Shown here piece by piece: positions 25,776 through 35,178 of a stretch of 64,000 nt of DNA. Numbering within the stretch: the stretch's first letter is position 1; the number at the start of each line of letters is the position of its first letter. A program made the translations under genes and the position numbers. Origin of the DNA: Nocardia rhamnosiphila NBRC 108938 (GTDB taxonomy: Bacteria > Actinomycetota > Actinomycetes > Mycobacteriales > Mycobacteriaceae); the NCBI RefSeq assembly GCF_000720425.1, contig NZ_JOAJ01000007.1, positions 62,001-126,000 of the forward strand, written 5' to 3'. The notes beneath the pieces were generated by a model, which worked only from the letters and a program-made list of their open reading frames with translations, had not been told where the DNA came from and did no database searches.

Positions 25776-26242
25776 GCGCAGCCGGACCCGCCGTCGTCCG
25801 CACCCGGGAAGAGCTCGAAACACTCGTGGGCGTCGAACTCGGCCCGGGCCCGTGGGTTACGGTGAACCAGGAGCGCATCGACCTCTTCGCCCGGGCGACC
25901 GGTGACCACCAATGGATCCACGTCGACGCCGAGCGCGCCGCCGGGGGTCCGTACGGCCGCACCATCGCCCACGGCTATCTGACGCTCTCGCTCATCTCCG
26001 CCCTCGCCGAGGACCTCTACGAGTTCCGCCTCGGGACAGCGCGGCTCAACTACGGTCTGGACAAGGTGCGCTTCCCCACCCCCGTCCCGGTCGGCAGCGA
26101 GGTCCGGTTGCGCTGCACCGTCGCCGAGGTGATCCCGCGGACGGACGCACTCCTGGTGCCCATCGATTTCACCGTGGACCTGGCCGGGAGTGAGCGTCCG
26201 GCCTGCGTGGCCCGCAAGATGTCGCTCGTCCTGCTCGACTGA
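25772..26242 (+). CDS. MaoC-like (R)-specific enoyl-CoA hydratase
   Basis: A 156-residue single hot-dog protein. The hydratase-2 motif is [15 protein letters not shown] with catalytic Asp and His, followed by [17 protein letters not shown]. It hydrates 2-enoyl-CoA to (R)-3-hydroxyacyl-CoA. Length and motifs fit the MaoC/PhaJ family. It is the last gene of the plus arm, coupled by ATGA to the thiolase, and is followed by a strong hairpin. Confidence 0.92.
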   Translation: MSAAGPAVVRTREELETLVGVELGPGPWVTVNQERIDLFARATGDHQWIHVDAERAAGGPYGRTIAHGYLTLSLISALAEDLYEFRLGTARLNYGLDKVRFPTPVPVGSEVRLRCTVAEVIPRTDALLVPIDFTVDLAGSERPACVARKMSLVLLD

Positions 26243-26293
26243 AGGCGCCGCCGCACTTCCCGTCCCCGGTGCAGAGGCCCGACCGGACAAGGC

Positions 26294-26334
26294 ACGGTCG
26301 CCACAACCTCCCTCATCGAGGTTGCGGCGACCGT
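26294..26334. terminator. Bidirectional hairpin between convergent operons
   Basis: ACGGTCGCC and GGCGACCGT (9 bp) plus CAACCTC and GAGGTTG (7 bp), separated by one A/C mismatch, form a near-perfect 17-bp stem. It lies between the convergent MaoC gene and ABC substrate-binding protein gene and can serve both strands. No U tract. Confidence 0.7.
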
Positions 26335-26357
26335 ATACACCCGAGGCGGGCCCGCCG

Positions 26358-27491
26358 TCAGCCGAAGGCGAACATCTTGTTCCAGCGGGCCACGATGTCG
26401 CGGCCGCGGGTCCGCGCGTCCTCCGGCGTGTACACCACGAAACCCTCGTCATCGGCCTTCGGCAGCTGGTACTGCCCGGTCGGGATCTGGTCGATATCGG
26501 TGCGGGAACTCACGAAACCCTGGGCCGCCGCGAACTCCTGGCCGGAGCGCGACATGGTCCAGTTCATGAAGAGCCGCGCCGCCGGGCTGTGCGCACCCGC
26601 CGCGGTCAGTCCCTGCATGTTGAAGGTGCCCGAGACCCCCTTCGCCGGGATCACCAGCTCGATGGGTGCCCCCGCCTCCTCGGCCCCGTAGGTGCTGTTG
26701 AAGCCGATTGTGGCCACCTCGATCTCCCCCCGGGCCAGGGCGTCGAGCTGGACCGAGGTGGTGTCGAAGATCCGCGGCTTCTGGGCGGACAGACCGCTCC
26801 AGTAGTCCGCGCCCAGGATGCGCTCCTGGAAGTCGGCCAGGCCCTGCACGGTGCCACCGGCGCCGGCGTTGACCACCCCGAGCTTGCCCCTCCACTTCGG
26901 GTCGAGCAGATCCTCCCAGGTGGTGGGGGCGTCGTCCTTCTCGACGGCCAGGTCGTTGTAGGCGAACGCGTAGGCCGAGTAGTAGACGGTGTAGTACTCA
27001 CCGTCCTTCCAGACCACGTTCCCCATGTCGGACAGCTTGTCGTAGGTGGGTGTTCGGTAGGGAGCGAAGACACCCGCCGCGGCGAAGCCCTCGGCGAGAA
27101 TCGGGTCGGTGATGGTGACCACCCCGGCCGACAGGCGGCCGGCGCCGTGTTCGCTGAGCACCCGCTCGTTGAGCTTGCCCGACGGCAGCCGGGTCATATT
27201 GACGTGGACCCCGGTCTCGGCCTCGAACCGGGCCGCGGTGAGCCCGGCGCTCTCCGCGCCCGACGCCGTGTACCAGTTGAGCGATTCCCCGCGGGCCGCC
27301 GCCAGCAGTTCGGCGTCGGCGACCTCCTCGCCGTGGATGACGAGCCCCGCGGAGTCGTCGATCACGGGCATCGGCAGCATCGCCGCGGCCACGGCGATAT
27401 CGTCCGGCCGCCCCGCGCCCCCGCCGCACGCGGCGAGCGAGGCGCTGAGGAGCAGGGCGACTACGGCGGCGCCCCATCGAGTGTGCTTCAT
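26358..27491 (-). CDS. ABC transporter substrate-binding lipoprotein
   Basis: A 377-residue exported lipoprotein: signal peptide 1-21 with lipobox SLAAC (Cys22). The mature part is a periplasmic-binding fold of the iron/polyamine/2-aminoethylphosphonate class (ESLNWYTASGAES, TWEDLLDPKWRGKLGVV, QGLADFQERILGADYW, FMNWTMSRSGQEF). It delivers substrate to the permease encoded next. No clear metal-ligand pair of Tyr residues is obvious, so an organic ion is as likely as iron. Its place before acyl-CoA genes favours an organic acid. Confidence 0.9.
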   Translation of the reverse strand: MKHTRWGAAVVALLLSASLAACGGGAGRPDDIAVAAAMLPMPVIDDSAGLVIHGEEVADAELLAAARGESLNWYTASGAESAGLTAARFEAETGVHVNMTRLPSGKLNERVLSEHGAGRLSAGVVTITDPILAEGFAAAGVFAPYRTPTYDKLSDMGNVVWKDGEYYTVYYSAYAFAYNDLAVEKDDAPTTWEDLLDPKWRGKLGVVNAGAGGTVQGLADFQERILGADYWSGLSAQKPRIFDTTSVQLDALARGEIEVATIGFNSTYGAEEAGAPIELVIPAKGVSGTFNMQGLTAAGAHSPAARLFMNWTMSRSGQEFAAAQGFVSSRTDIDQIPTGQYQLPKADDEGFVVYTPEDARTRGRDIVARWNKMFAFG

Positions 27492-27521
27492 GGTTCTAGT
27501 TCCTTCTCGAAGCGGTCGTCG

Positions 27522-29276
27522 TCACTGACGGGCCAGTCGGCGCGGGATATAGGACAGGACGAACATGAAGGCGGTGTAGATCACGCTCATCGCGGCGGCC
27601 TGCCGCAGCGCGCCACCGTTCTCGAACGCGTCGTAGATGGCGATCGAGAGGATTTCGGTTTCACTGGTGTAGAGGAACAGCGGCACGGTGAGCTCACGCA
27701 TGCTGAGCATCAGCAGCAGCAGGAACGTGGAGAGCAGGCCCACCTTCATCAGTGGCACCGTGATGCGGGTGACGGCCGTGGTGCGCCGCGCGCCGAGCAT
27801 CACCGCGCTGTCCTCGAGGTCGCGGTCCGTGGCCATGATGGACGAGGCCACACCCCTGAAGCCCTGCGGCGCCTGGACCGCCAGGAACGCCACGACCAGC
27901 ACGGCGAGCGTTCCGTAGAGCGGCACGGGCAGCACCAGCCAGGTCCACAGCAGGCCCATACCGAGAACCACCGCGGGGATGGCCAGCGGCATCATCGACA
28001 CGGTCTCGACCAGGGTCCGCCCGGATGCCTTCGACCGATAGACCACATAGCCGCAGAGGAAGGCCAGGACCGTGCCCGCGACAGCGGCGAAGACACTGAC
28101 CACCGCGCTGTTGAACGCGGCCGCGCGGAACCCGGACGACCCCAGAACCTCGCCGAAGGAGCTGAAATCCAGCCCGCCGGACGCGGTCAGCTGGCTCAGG
28201 GAGGTCAGGTAGGGCGAGGTCTGGCCGGCGGCGACCAGCAGCGCCAGGATGGGCAGGACGATCGAGAGGCCGAAGAAGCCCAGGGTCAGCAGGAACACCG
28301 GAATACGCGCCCGGCCCAGAGCGAACTTCTTCTGCCGCACTCCCTTACCGGTGATGGTCGTGAAAGAACGCTTTCTGAGCGCCCGGTTCTGCAGCCACGT
28401 CACCAGGACCACGATCGCGACCAGCACCACCGCGATGGCGGCGCTCTCGTTGCCCCGCGACGGGGTGGCGTTGAGCAGCCGGAAGATGAAGGTGGGCAGC
28501 GTATCGACCCCACCGGGCGTCCCCAGCACCTGGGCGACCGGGAAGTTCTCGAAGATCAGCGTGAAGGTGAGGATCGCCGAACCGATCAGCGCGGGCAGCG
28601 CGAGCGGGAAGGAGACCCGGCTCAGCATCCGGCGCGGTGTCGCGCCGTGGATCCGGGCGGCTTCCTCGAGGTCCGGGCTCATCATCGACATCGCGCCGTG
28701 GACCAGGAGGAAGGTGTACGGCGAGTAGTACATCGCGAAGACGAAGATCATCCCGGGCAGCGAGTAGATGTCGAACGGTACCGACAACCCGACGTCACGC
28801 TGGGCGATATTGAGTAGACCGGCGACCGGGCTGCCCAGAATCGACCAGGCCAGCGCACCCACATAGGACGGCAGGAACAGCGGCATCAGCCCGATCAGGT
28901 AGACGAACTTCGGGAGCGGAATATCCGAGCGTGCCGCCAGGAAGGCCAGGCCGCCGCCGATGGCGCAGGCGAGGACGGTGGCGCTCACGGCCAGCACGAG
29001 TGAGTTGACGAAGGCCTCCTGCACCTGGGGTGCGGAGAAGATGCGGAAGTTGTCCAGGGTCAGATCGAAACCGATGTTTCCCGGACGCGGCACGCTCGAG
29101 CTCAGGGCGGCGAGCAGGACCAGCGCGGCGGGCAGCACGATCAGCACCGCGAGCACCACCAGCAGCACGCCCGAGGGCAGCCATCTCTTCCGCCACGGAA
29201 GGGTGGAGCGCCCCGCGATCGCGGGCTTCTGCCCGGGAGACAACTGTGCCTCGGGGGCCGAGGTCATGAGCGCCAT
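27522..29276 (-). CDS. ABC transporter permease, fused two-domain (FbpB/ThiP type)
   Basis: A 584-residue membrane protein with about 12 helices and two binding-protein-dependent permease domains. EAA loops are visible in both halves: LEEAARIHGATPRRMLSRVS and LEDSAVMLGARRTTAVTRIT. Such fused permeases work with one ATPase and one lipoprotein, all encoded here in order. The ATG at 29276 follows GAGAGGAA and overlaps the end of the ATPase gene region by spacing only (1 bp apart). The frame extends to 29390 within the ATPase gene without support. Confidence 0.92.
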   Translation of the reverse strand: MALMTSAPEAQLSPGQKPAIAGRSTLPWRKRWLPSGVLLVVLAVLIVLPAALVLLAALSSSVPRPGNIGFDLTLDNFRIFSAPQVQEAFVNSLVLAVSATVLACAIGGGLAFLAARSDIPLPKFVYLIGLMPLFLPSYVGALAWSILGSPVAGLLNIAQRDVGLSVPFDIYSLPGMIFVFAMYYSPYTFLLVHGAMSMMSPDLEEAARIHGATPRRMLSRVSFPLALPALIGSAILTFTLIFENFPVAQVLGTPGGVDTLPTFIFRLLNATPSRGNESAAIAVVLVAIVVLVTWLQNRALRKRSFTTITGKGVRQKKFALGRARIPVFLLTLGFFGLSIVLPILALLVAAGQTSPYLTSLSQLTASGGLDFSSFGEVLGSSGFRAAAFNSAVVSVFAAVAGTVLAFLCGYVVYRSKASGRTLVETVSMMPLAIPAVVLGMGLLWTWLVLPVPLYGTLAVLVVAFLAVQAPQGFRGVASSIMATDRDLEDSAVMLGARRTTAVTRITVPLMKVGLLSTFLLLLMLSMRELTVPLFLYTSETEILSIAIYDAFENGGALRQAAAMSVIYTAFMFVLSYIPRRLARQ

Positions 29277-29277
29277 A

Positions 29278-30399
29278 TCAGGATTCCTCTCCGGGCGTGG
29301 GCACCTCGCCGGGCAGCACCCGGACATACTTGGGATCGGCCTCGACCACGACGCGGTCGTCCTTGCGGAGCAGTACGGCCGCCTCCTCATGGCTCTGCAC
29401 CTCGATCACCGGTCCGGCGTCCAGACGCACCGAGCAGCGGGCGAACGACCCCTGGAAGACGCTGATCTCGACCGTGCCGAGCCAGGTGTTCGGCCGCTCC
29501 GGCGCCGAGTCCCGGTCGCCGACCGGGCCGAGGCGCACATGCTCGGGCCGGATGCAGACACTCAGGTCGCTCGTATCGCCCGGAAGATCCGTGCCGAAAG
29601 CGATTTCGAGGTCGTGCTCCCGGAGCCGGAGCCGGTCGGAGCGCCCCGCGGGCGGCCGGACCGGGAAGATGTTGGAGACCCCGAGGAATGCCGCGATGGA
29701 GGCCGAGGCGGGGGCCCGGTAGGTGTCCTGCGGGTCTGCCAGCTGGGAGATCCGGCCGCCCTGCATGATGGCGATCCGGTCCGCCAGGGCCAGTGCCTCA
29801 CCCTGGTCGTGGGTGACGTAGATGCAGGTGAGGCCGAGTTCCACTTGGAGCCGGCGCAATTCGACCCGCAGATCCTCACGCAACCGGGCGTCCAGGTTGG
29901 AGAGCGGCTCGTCGAGGAGCATCACCGCCGGTTCCATGGCGAGGCTGCGGGCCAGGGCGACCCGCTGCATCTGCCCGCCGGACAGCATGCTCGCGCCCCG
30001 CGTGGCGAGGTGCGCCAGGCCGACGAGCTCCAGGGTCTCCAGCGCCTTGGCCCGCCGCTCGGCCTTCGGGCGCTTCTTCATCTCGAGCGGGAAGGCCACA
30101 TTGTCCAGCACGGTCATATGGGGCCATACGGCGTAGGACTGGAAGACCAGGCCGACATTGCGCTTGTTCGGCGCCAGGTTGACCTTCCGTCCCGCGTCGA
30201 AGACCGTCGTGCCCCCGATACCGATTGTGCCGCCGCTGGGGTCTTCGAGACCGGCCACGCAGCGCATGGTGCTGGTCTTGCCGCATCCGGACTGTCCGAG
30301 CAGCACCAGGGATTCGCCGTCCTGGATGTGTAGGTCGAGATGCCTGACGGCGGTGAACTCACCGAAGGTGAGCGAGAGGTCGTCGATGCGCACGTCCAT
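29278..30399 (-). CDS. ABC transporter ATP-binding protein (PotA/FbpC type)
   Basis: A 373-residue ATPase. Walker A GQSGCGKTS (35-43), Q-loop in VFQSYAVWPH, signature LSGGQMQRVALARS, Walker B VMLLDEPLSNLD and switch VTHDQGEAL are all intact. The C-terminal 130 residues form a TOBE-type regulatory domain. The ATG at 30399 is preceded by GCAGGAG; the frame upstream to 30669 lies in the ligase gene. It energises uptake through the fused permease. Confidence 0.94.
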   Translation of the reverse strand: MDVRIDDLSLTFGEFTAVRHLDLHIQDGESLVLLGQSGCGKTSTMRCVAGLEDPSGGTIGIGGTTVFDAGRKVNLAPNKRNVGLVFQSYAVWPHMTVLDNVAFPLEMKKRPKAERRAKALETLELVGLAHLATRGASMLSGGQMQRVALARSLAMEPAVMLLDEPLSNLDARLREDLRVELRRLQVELGLTCIYVTHDQGEALALADRIAIMQGGRISQLADPQDTYRAPASASIAAFLGVSNIFPVRPPAGRSDRLRLREHDLEIAFGTDLPGDTSDLSVCIRPEHVRLGPVGDRDSAPERPNTWLGTVEISVFQGSFARCSVRLDAGPVIEVQSHEEAAVLLRKDDRVVVEADPKYVRVLPGEVPTPGEES

Positions 30400-30493
30400 G
30401 GGGATCACTGGCTCCTGCGGGGATGGAATCTCGGACAGAATCGCCGGCCGGCCGTCGGCCGGGGGCGGGAGGGAAATGGGGGCACGGGCGGAC

Positions 30494-32611
30494 TCACCTC
30501 TCCTGGGACAGGCGGACGAGAGCATCCAGGGCGACCGCGCCCCGGCCGCGCGGCAGGACCGCGAGGGGATTGACCTCGGCCTCGACCACATCGGGTCGTT
30601 CCATCGCCAACCGCGAGACGCGGACCACGGCGTCGACCAGGGCGTCGAGGTCGCCGTCGGGCTTACCACGGAAACCCCGCGCGATCGCCGTCGCCTTGAC
30701 CTCGTCCACCATTTCGCGCGCCACGTCCTCGGTGACCGGCGCCAGTCGCAGCGCCGAGTCCTCGTAGATCTCGGTGTAGACGCCGCCCGCGGCCAGCAGG
30801 ACCAGTGGTCCGACGGTCGGACTCACCCGATAGCCGACCAATGCTTCGAACACCGTCTCCTCGATCATCTCCTGCACGAGGAAACGGTCGACCGGCACCG
30901 TGGCGTCGTAGGCCGCGACGGCGGCGACGATCGTGGAAGTCGCCGCTCGCAGCCCGGCCCCGTCCTGGACGCCCAAGACCACTGCCCCGGCGTCGGACTT
31001 GTGCGGCAACCGGTCGGAGAGTGCCTTGACCACCACGGGGAATCGCGGCTCGACCTCGGGCACGCCGCCCGCACCGCATGTCGTCGTGACCGGGAAACGG
31101 ATACCGAGGGACGCGAGGACCGCGGCCGAGGATGCCTCGTCGAGGGCGTAGGCATCCGCCGGGAGTTCGGTCCGCCGAGCGCGGAAGGCCGCCGGGTCCA
31201 CCGGCCGGCGGCCCAGGGTCGCGGCCACGGCCTGGGCACACGCCTCCGCGGTGCGGAACGCCGGAACACCCGCCTCGTGGAGCCGGCGGACCGACTCCAG
31301 TGCGTCCGGGAGGGCCCAGGCGGCCACCGGGACCGGGCCCGCGGCGTGCTCGGCGATCGCGCTCACGGCCAGTTCCGGGTTGAGCCGCGCCGACGAGCCG
31401 ATGACGAAGAGCACGAGATCGAATTCACCGCTCGCCCGGAGCACCTTCAGGGCCCCGTCGACCAGATCGTGCCGGGTGCCGGCGAGGGTGAGGTCGACGA
31501 TCAGGCTCTCGGCCACGTCGAGTCCCAGCCCCTCGAGCCGGTCGAAAACCGTCCGGCTCGGCCGGGTCACCGTGACGCCCAGTGTCTCCAGCTGGTCCAC
31601 CAGGATCGCCGCTCCACCCCCGGTGGAGGTGATGACGGCCACCCGGCGGCCTCCTGCCGTGGTGGGCGGGCCGACGCGGCGCTGGAGCGCCTCGGTCTCG
31701 ATCAGCGCCTCGAAGTTGTCGACCCGGGCGAACCCGCAGGCCCGGAAGAACGCGTCGGCCTCGTCGTCCTCACCGGAGAGAGCACCGGTGTGGGAGACGG
31801 CGAGTGCCGCGGCGGCGTCGCTGCGGCCGAGCTTGTAGACGGTGACGGGTTTCCGGCGGGCCGCCGCCTCGACCGCGAAGGCCGCCAGGTCCGCCGCATG
31901 CTCCAGCGACTCCATGAAGAGGGTGTACGAGCCGACCTCGGGGTCGTCCAGCGTCGCCGCGCAGATCTCCCCCAGGGTCAGATCGACCTCGGAGCCGGTG
32001 GAGACGAAGCCGGAGAAACCCAGTCCGCGGGCTTTGGCCCGCGTCATCAGCGCGCCGATGACGCTGCCCGATTGGGAGGCCACGAAGGATGAGCCGACCG
32101 GGATTCCCTCCTCGGCGAAGGCCGCGTTGGCCGTGAGCATCAGCCCGTTGCGCGGGTTGACCACGCCGATGCTGTTGGGACCGATGACGCGGACGCCGTA
32201 CTCCGCCGCCACCGCCAGCAGCTCACGCAGCCGCTCGGCGCCCTCGCCGAGTTCACCGAAACCGCCGGACAGCACCGTGACGAGCGGGACACCCGCCCGG
32301 CCGCAGTCCCGGACGGCTTCGACGACCAGTCGGGTGTCGGCCACGATGAAGACGTGGTCGGGTACCTCGGGAAGGGCGGCGATACCGGGCCAGGCCTGCT
32401 CCCCCAGCACCGTCTCCCGGCGCGGGTTGATCGGGTACACCGCACCGGCGAAGCCCTGCCGGCGCAGGAACCGCAGCGGTCGTGCGGTGGTTTTACGCAG
32501 GTCGTCGGACGCGCCGATGATCGCCACCGAGCGGGGGGCCAGCAGGGCCCGGCCGAGATCCGCCCGGTCCGGCACCCGCGCCTCGACGACCTGGTCGGTC
32601 GGCTGCGTCAT
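30494..32611 (-). CDS. Acyl-CoA ligase, ADP-forming type (acetyl-CoA synthetase-like, fused alpha-beta)
   Basis: A 705-residue fused enzyme. Residues 20-150 are a CoA-binding Rossmann domain (VAIIGASDDLRKTTARPLRF), followed by ligase-CoA-like domains; His274 in AVSHTGALSG is at the position of the phosphohistidine. The C-terminal 220 residues form an ATP-grasp domain (FPVVVKALSDRLPHKSDAGA, VQEMIEETVFEALVG, VEAEVNPLAVL). It makes an acyl-CoA from acid, CoA and ATP with ADP release. The ATG overlaps the MmgE/PrpD stop by 4 bp, so it is translated with the catabolic genes. Substrate unknown. Confidence 0.9.
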   Translation of the reverse strand: MTQPTDQVVEARVPDRADLGRALLAPRSVAIIGASDDLRKTTARPLRFLRRQGFAGAVYPINPRRETVLGEQAWPGIAALPEVPDHVFIVADTRLVVEAVRDCGRAGVPLVTVLSGGFGELGEGAERLRELLAVAAEYGVRVIGPNSIGVVNPRNGLMLTANAAFAEEGIPVGSSFVASQSGSVIGALMTRAKARGLGFSGFVSTGSEVDLTLGEICAATLDDPEVGSYTLFMESLEHAADLAAFAVEAAARRKPVTVYKLGRSDAAAALAVSHTGALSGEDDEADAFFRACGFARVDNFEALIETEALQRRVGPPTTAGGRRVAVITSTGGGAAILVDQLETLGVTVTRPSRTVFDRLEGLGLDVAESLIVDLTLAGTRHDLVDGALKVLRASGEFDLVLFVIGSSARLNPELAVSAIAEHAAGPVPVAAWALPDALESVRRLHEAGVPAFRTAEACAQAVAATLGRRPVDPAAFRARRTELPADAYALDEASSAAVLASLGIRFPVTTTCGAGGVPEVEPRFPVVVKALSDRLPHKSDAGAVVLGVQDGAGLRAATSTIVAAVAAYDATVPVDRFLVQEMIEETVFEALVGYRVSPTVGPLVLLAAGGVYTEIYEDSALRLAPVTEDVAREMVDEVKATAIARGFRGKPDGDLDALVDAVVRVSRLAMERPDVVEAEVNPLAVLPRGRGAVALDALVRLSQER

Positions 32612-34005
32612 GACTGCTTCCTCACGTACGAGTCGGTGCGGGCGATGACGTCGAGGGACTCGAACGCCCACAGATCGGCGGCCAGCTTCTCGGCGCTCCC
32701 GGCCCCGAGGACGGGCCCGGCGAGCCGGACGAATTTGGCCGTCATCTCCGCGTCGGTGACCGGGTTGCCGGGCTCACCGTAGGGGGTCTCCACCCGGTGC
32801 GAGAGGACCCGGCCGTCGTGCAACCGCAGCTCCACCGAGGCGGGGCGCAGCCGCGGGTACTCCCGGTCCGCCTGCGCGTCGGCCACGACCTCGACCCTGG
32901 TGGCGAAGTCGCGGATCCGGGGGTCCCGGCGCGCCTGCTCGCCGAACTCGGTCAGTCCGACCTCGTCGTGGGCCAGGGCGGTGGCGAGCGCGAACGGGAT
33001 GCTCATCTGGGCGTCCAGGAGCGAGTCCACGACGGTCGCCGCGTGATGGGAGGCGACGGTGTAGGTCCGTACGGTTGCCCCGGCGACATCGTCGAGGCCG
33101 ATCGGCTGCGCGGCGCGTAACGCCAGGACCGCGTCGAGCGGACCGTGCAGATGCCGGCACGAGGGGTAGGGCTTGACGTAGGAGTTCAGAACCACCCAGT
33201 CCCGGCCCAGCCCATCGAGCAGGACGCCCGCGTCGAAGCCGCCGGCGGCGAACGCGTCCACATAACCGTGCGGCGTTTCCAGGATGGAACGGGGACCGGT
33301 CACCCCGGCCGCGGCCAGCTCGACGCTCGCGATCGCGTCCCGCGCGGCCTTACCCGGGTGGACCCGCTTCACCTCGGCCGATTTGCCGAGGAAGGCGAAG
33401 AGCCCACCGGCGTGCGATGCGGCGATACCGAGGGCGTCGTGGACGCGGTCGGTGTCCAGCCCGTACAGCACCGCGACCCCGCAGGTGGCGCCGAGCACTC
33501 CCGCGAGCGGTGTGTTGTGGAAGTGGTTGCGCCAGGTCGTCGGGTGGCCCGCCGCGGCGAGCCGCGAGATCGCTTCCAGCGCCACCGCCAGGGCCCGCGT
33601 CGTGGTCACGGTATCGCTGCCCAGCGCCTCCGCCGCGGCCAGTACCGCCGGGAAGCCGACGCTGCTGGGATGGACCGAACCCGGCGTGTAGCCGTCGTCC
33701 ACCTCGAGGCTGTGGCAGCTGGTCCCGTTGAGCAGTGCGGCACCCGGCGCGGAGACCCGGCCGAGGCCGACCGCGGTGGCACCCGACCCGCCGTAGGTCG
33801 CCGCGACGTGACCGGCGACCGCGCGGGCGACATCGGTGGCCGACCCGGGCACCACCGCCGCCAGATAGTCCACCAGCAGTCGCCGCACATGGTGCTCGAC
33901 CGTCGCGGGCAGTTCTGCGGTGGCGGAGTCGACCACCCAGGCGACGAGGGCGTCGGTGGCGCCGTCCAGCGAGGTGGCCTTGCGTGTTTGTGCCGCGGTG
34001 CTCAT
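32608..34005 (-). CDS. MmgE/PrpD family protein (copy 1)
   Basis: 465 residues of the 2-methylcitrate dehydratase / cis-aconitate decarboxylase family. Seen are HHVRRLLVDYLAAVVPG, NGTSCHSLEVDDGYTPGSVH, AHPTTWRNHFHNT-like segment and VKPYPSCRHLHGPLDAVL, the family's active-site stretches. Members dehydrate, decarboxylate or isomerise tri- and dicarboxylic acids. The ATG at 34005 overlaps the dehydrogenase stop by 4 bp. A second member lies two genes upstream, an unusual pairing. Confidence 0.9.
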   Translation of the reverse strand: MSTAAQTRKATSLDGATDALVAWVVDSATAELPATVEHHVRRLLVDYLAAVVPGSATDVARAVAGHVAATYGGSGATAVGLGRVSAPGAALLNGTSCHSLEVDDGYTPGSVHPSSVGFPAVLAAAEALGSDTVTTTRALAVALEAISRLAAAGHPTTWRNHFHNTPLAGVLGATCGVAVLYGLDTDRVHDALGIAASHAGGLFAFLGKSAEVKRVHPGKAARDAIASVELAAAGVTGPRSILETPHGYVDAFAAGGFDAGVLLDGLGRDWVVLNSYVKPYPSCRHLHGPLDAVLALRAAQPIGLDDVAGATVRTYTVASHHAATVVDSLLDAQMSIPFALATALAHDEVGLTEFGEQARRDPRIRDFATRVEVVADAQADREYPRLRPASVELRLHDGRVLSHRVETPYGEPGNPVTDAEMTAKFVRLAGPVLGAGSAEKLAADLWAFESLDVIARTDSYVRKQS

Positions 34006-35153
34006 CGGGCCACCGCCCCGGCGCGCTGGTCGAAACGGCGCCCGAAAATCGACTGGGCGATGGTGTTCTTCAGGATTTCGACCGAGCCGCCCGCGATCAT
34101 CCAGCCGCGGGTACGCCGCACGATGTATTCCAGCGGGAACTCCTGGGAGTAGCCGCTCGCGCCGAAGACCTGCATGGCCTCGTTGGCGACGGTGAAGGCG
34201 GTGCGGTTGGCGTGCAGTTTCGCGATCGCCGCCTCGTTCGAGTCCGGGGTGCCGGCGTCGGCGCCTGCCACCGCGCGCAGCAGCAGCATCTTGGCGGCAT
34301 CCAGCTCGACCTTCATATCGGCGAACTTCCACTGCAGGCCCTGGAACTCACAGAGGTTCTTCCCGAACTGCGTCCGGGTCGACGCGTGCTCGACCGCCAT
34401 GTCGTATGCCTTCTCCGCGAGCGCGAGTGCTCGCGAGGCATTTCCCATCCGCTCCACGCCGAAGACGGACAGCATTTTCTTCAGCGCCCCGCTGTCGGCC
34501 AGGACGTACTCCTTGGGCACCGTGCATTCGTCGAAGTAGAGCTGGCAGTGCGATTCCCCGGACATGTGGTACTCGCGTTTGCCCCGGCTGAACCCCGGCG
34601 AGTCGAACGGGACCAGTACCGCCCCGATATCCCGGGAACTCGGGCCGAAGCGGCACCAGACCACCGAGTGGGTGGCGTCCGGCCCGTGCGAGTTCCAGCA
34701 TTTCTGGCCGTTGAGGACGACATGATCGCCCTCGATTCGCGCGGTGGTCCGCAGGTCGGTCAGCGCGCTTCCGGCTTCCGGCTCGCTCATCCCGGCCGTC
34801 ACCAGCGCGTCCCCGGCGAGGAACCGCGGCAGCACTTCGGATTTCACATAGTCGGAACCGAAGTTGGCCACCTGCCGGATGGCACCGAAATTACTGGCCT
34901 GAAGCGCGTCGGCGCTGTGCGGGCACACCTTGGTGATCGCCATCATGACGAGGACGGCGTCCAGCAGGGACGCGCCCTGTCCGCCGAGCTCGACGGGCAG
35001 CGTGAGACCGGTGAGGTCGTGCTCGGCCAGGGCTTTGAGGCTGTCCCAGGCGAACTCCGTGCGCGTGAAGGCGCGTTCGCCGAACTCGCGCTGGGCGAGT
35101 TTGGTCACCGACTCGACGAGGGCGGTCTGTTCGGGAGTGAGGCTGAAATCCAT
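34002..35153 (-). CDS. Acyl-CoA dehydrogenase-family protein lacking the usual catalytic Glu
   Basis: A 383-residue acyl-CoA dehydrogenase fold: MSEPEAGSALTDLRTTA, NGQKCWNSHG, TRTQFGKNLCEFQG and QVFGASGYSQEFPLEYIVRR. The segment that normally reads EGT with the catalytic Glu is AGGSVEIL here, so Gly replaces Glu. Some family members use another residue or act only as partners, so activity and substrate are open. It sits between the two MmgE/PrpD genes and is coupled by ATGA to the second-to-be-translated one. Confidence 0.88.
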   Translation of the reverse strand: MDFSLTPEQTALVESVTKLAQREFGERAFTRTEFAWDSLKALAEHDLTGLTLPVELGGQGASLLDAVLVMMAITKVCPHSADALQASNFGAIRQVANFGSDYVKSEVLPRFLAGDALVTAGMSEPEAGSALTDLRTTARIEGDHVVLNGQKCWNSHGPDATHSVVWCRFGPSSRDIGAVLVPFDSPGFSRGKREYHMSGESHCQLYFDECTVPKEYVLADSGALKKMLSVFGVERMGNASRALALAEKAYDMAVEHASTRTQFGKNLCEFQGLQWKFADMKVELDAAKMLLLRAVAGADAGTPDSNEAAIAKLHANRTAFTVANEAMQVFGASGYSQEFPLEYIVRRTRGWMIAGGSVEILKNTIAQSIFGRRFDQRAGAVAR

Positions 35154-35178
35154 TTAGAGGGTTCCTGTTCGTCTCTCG

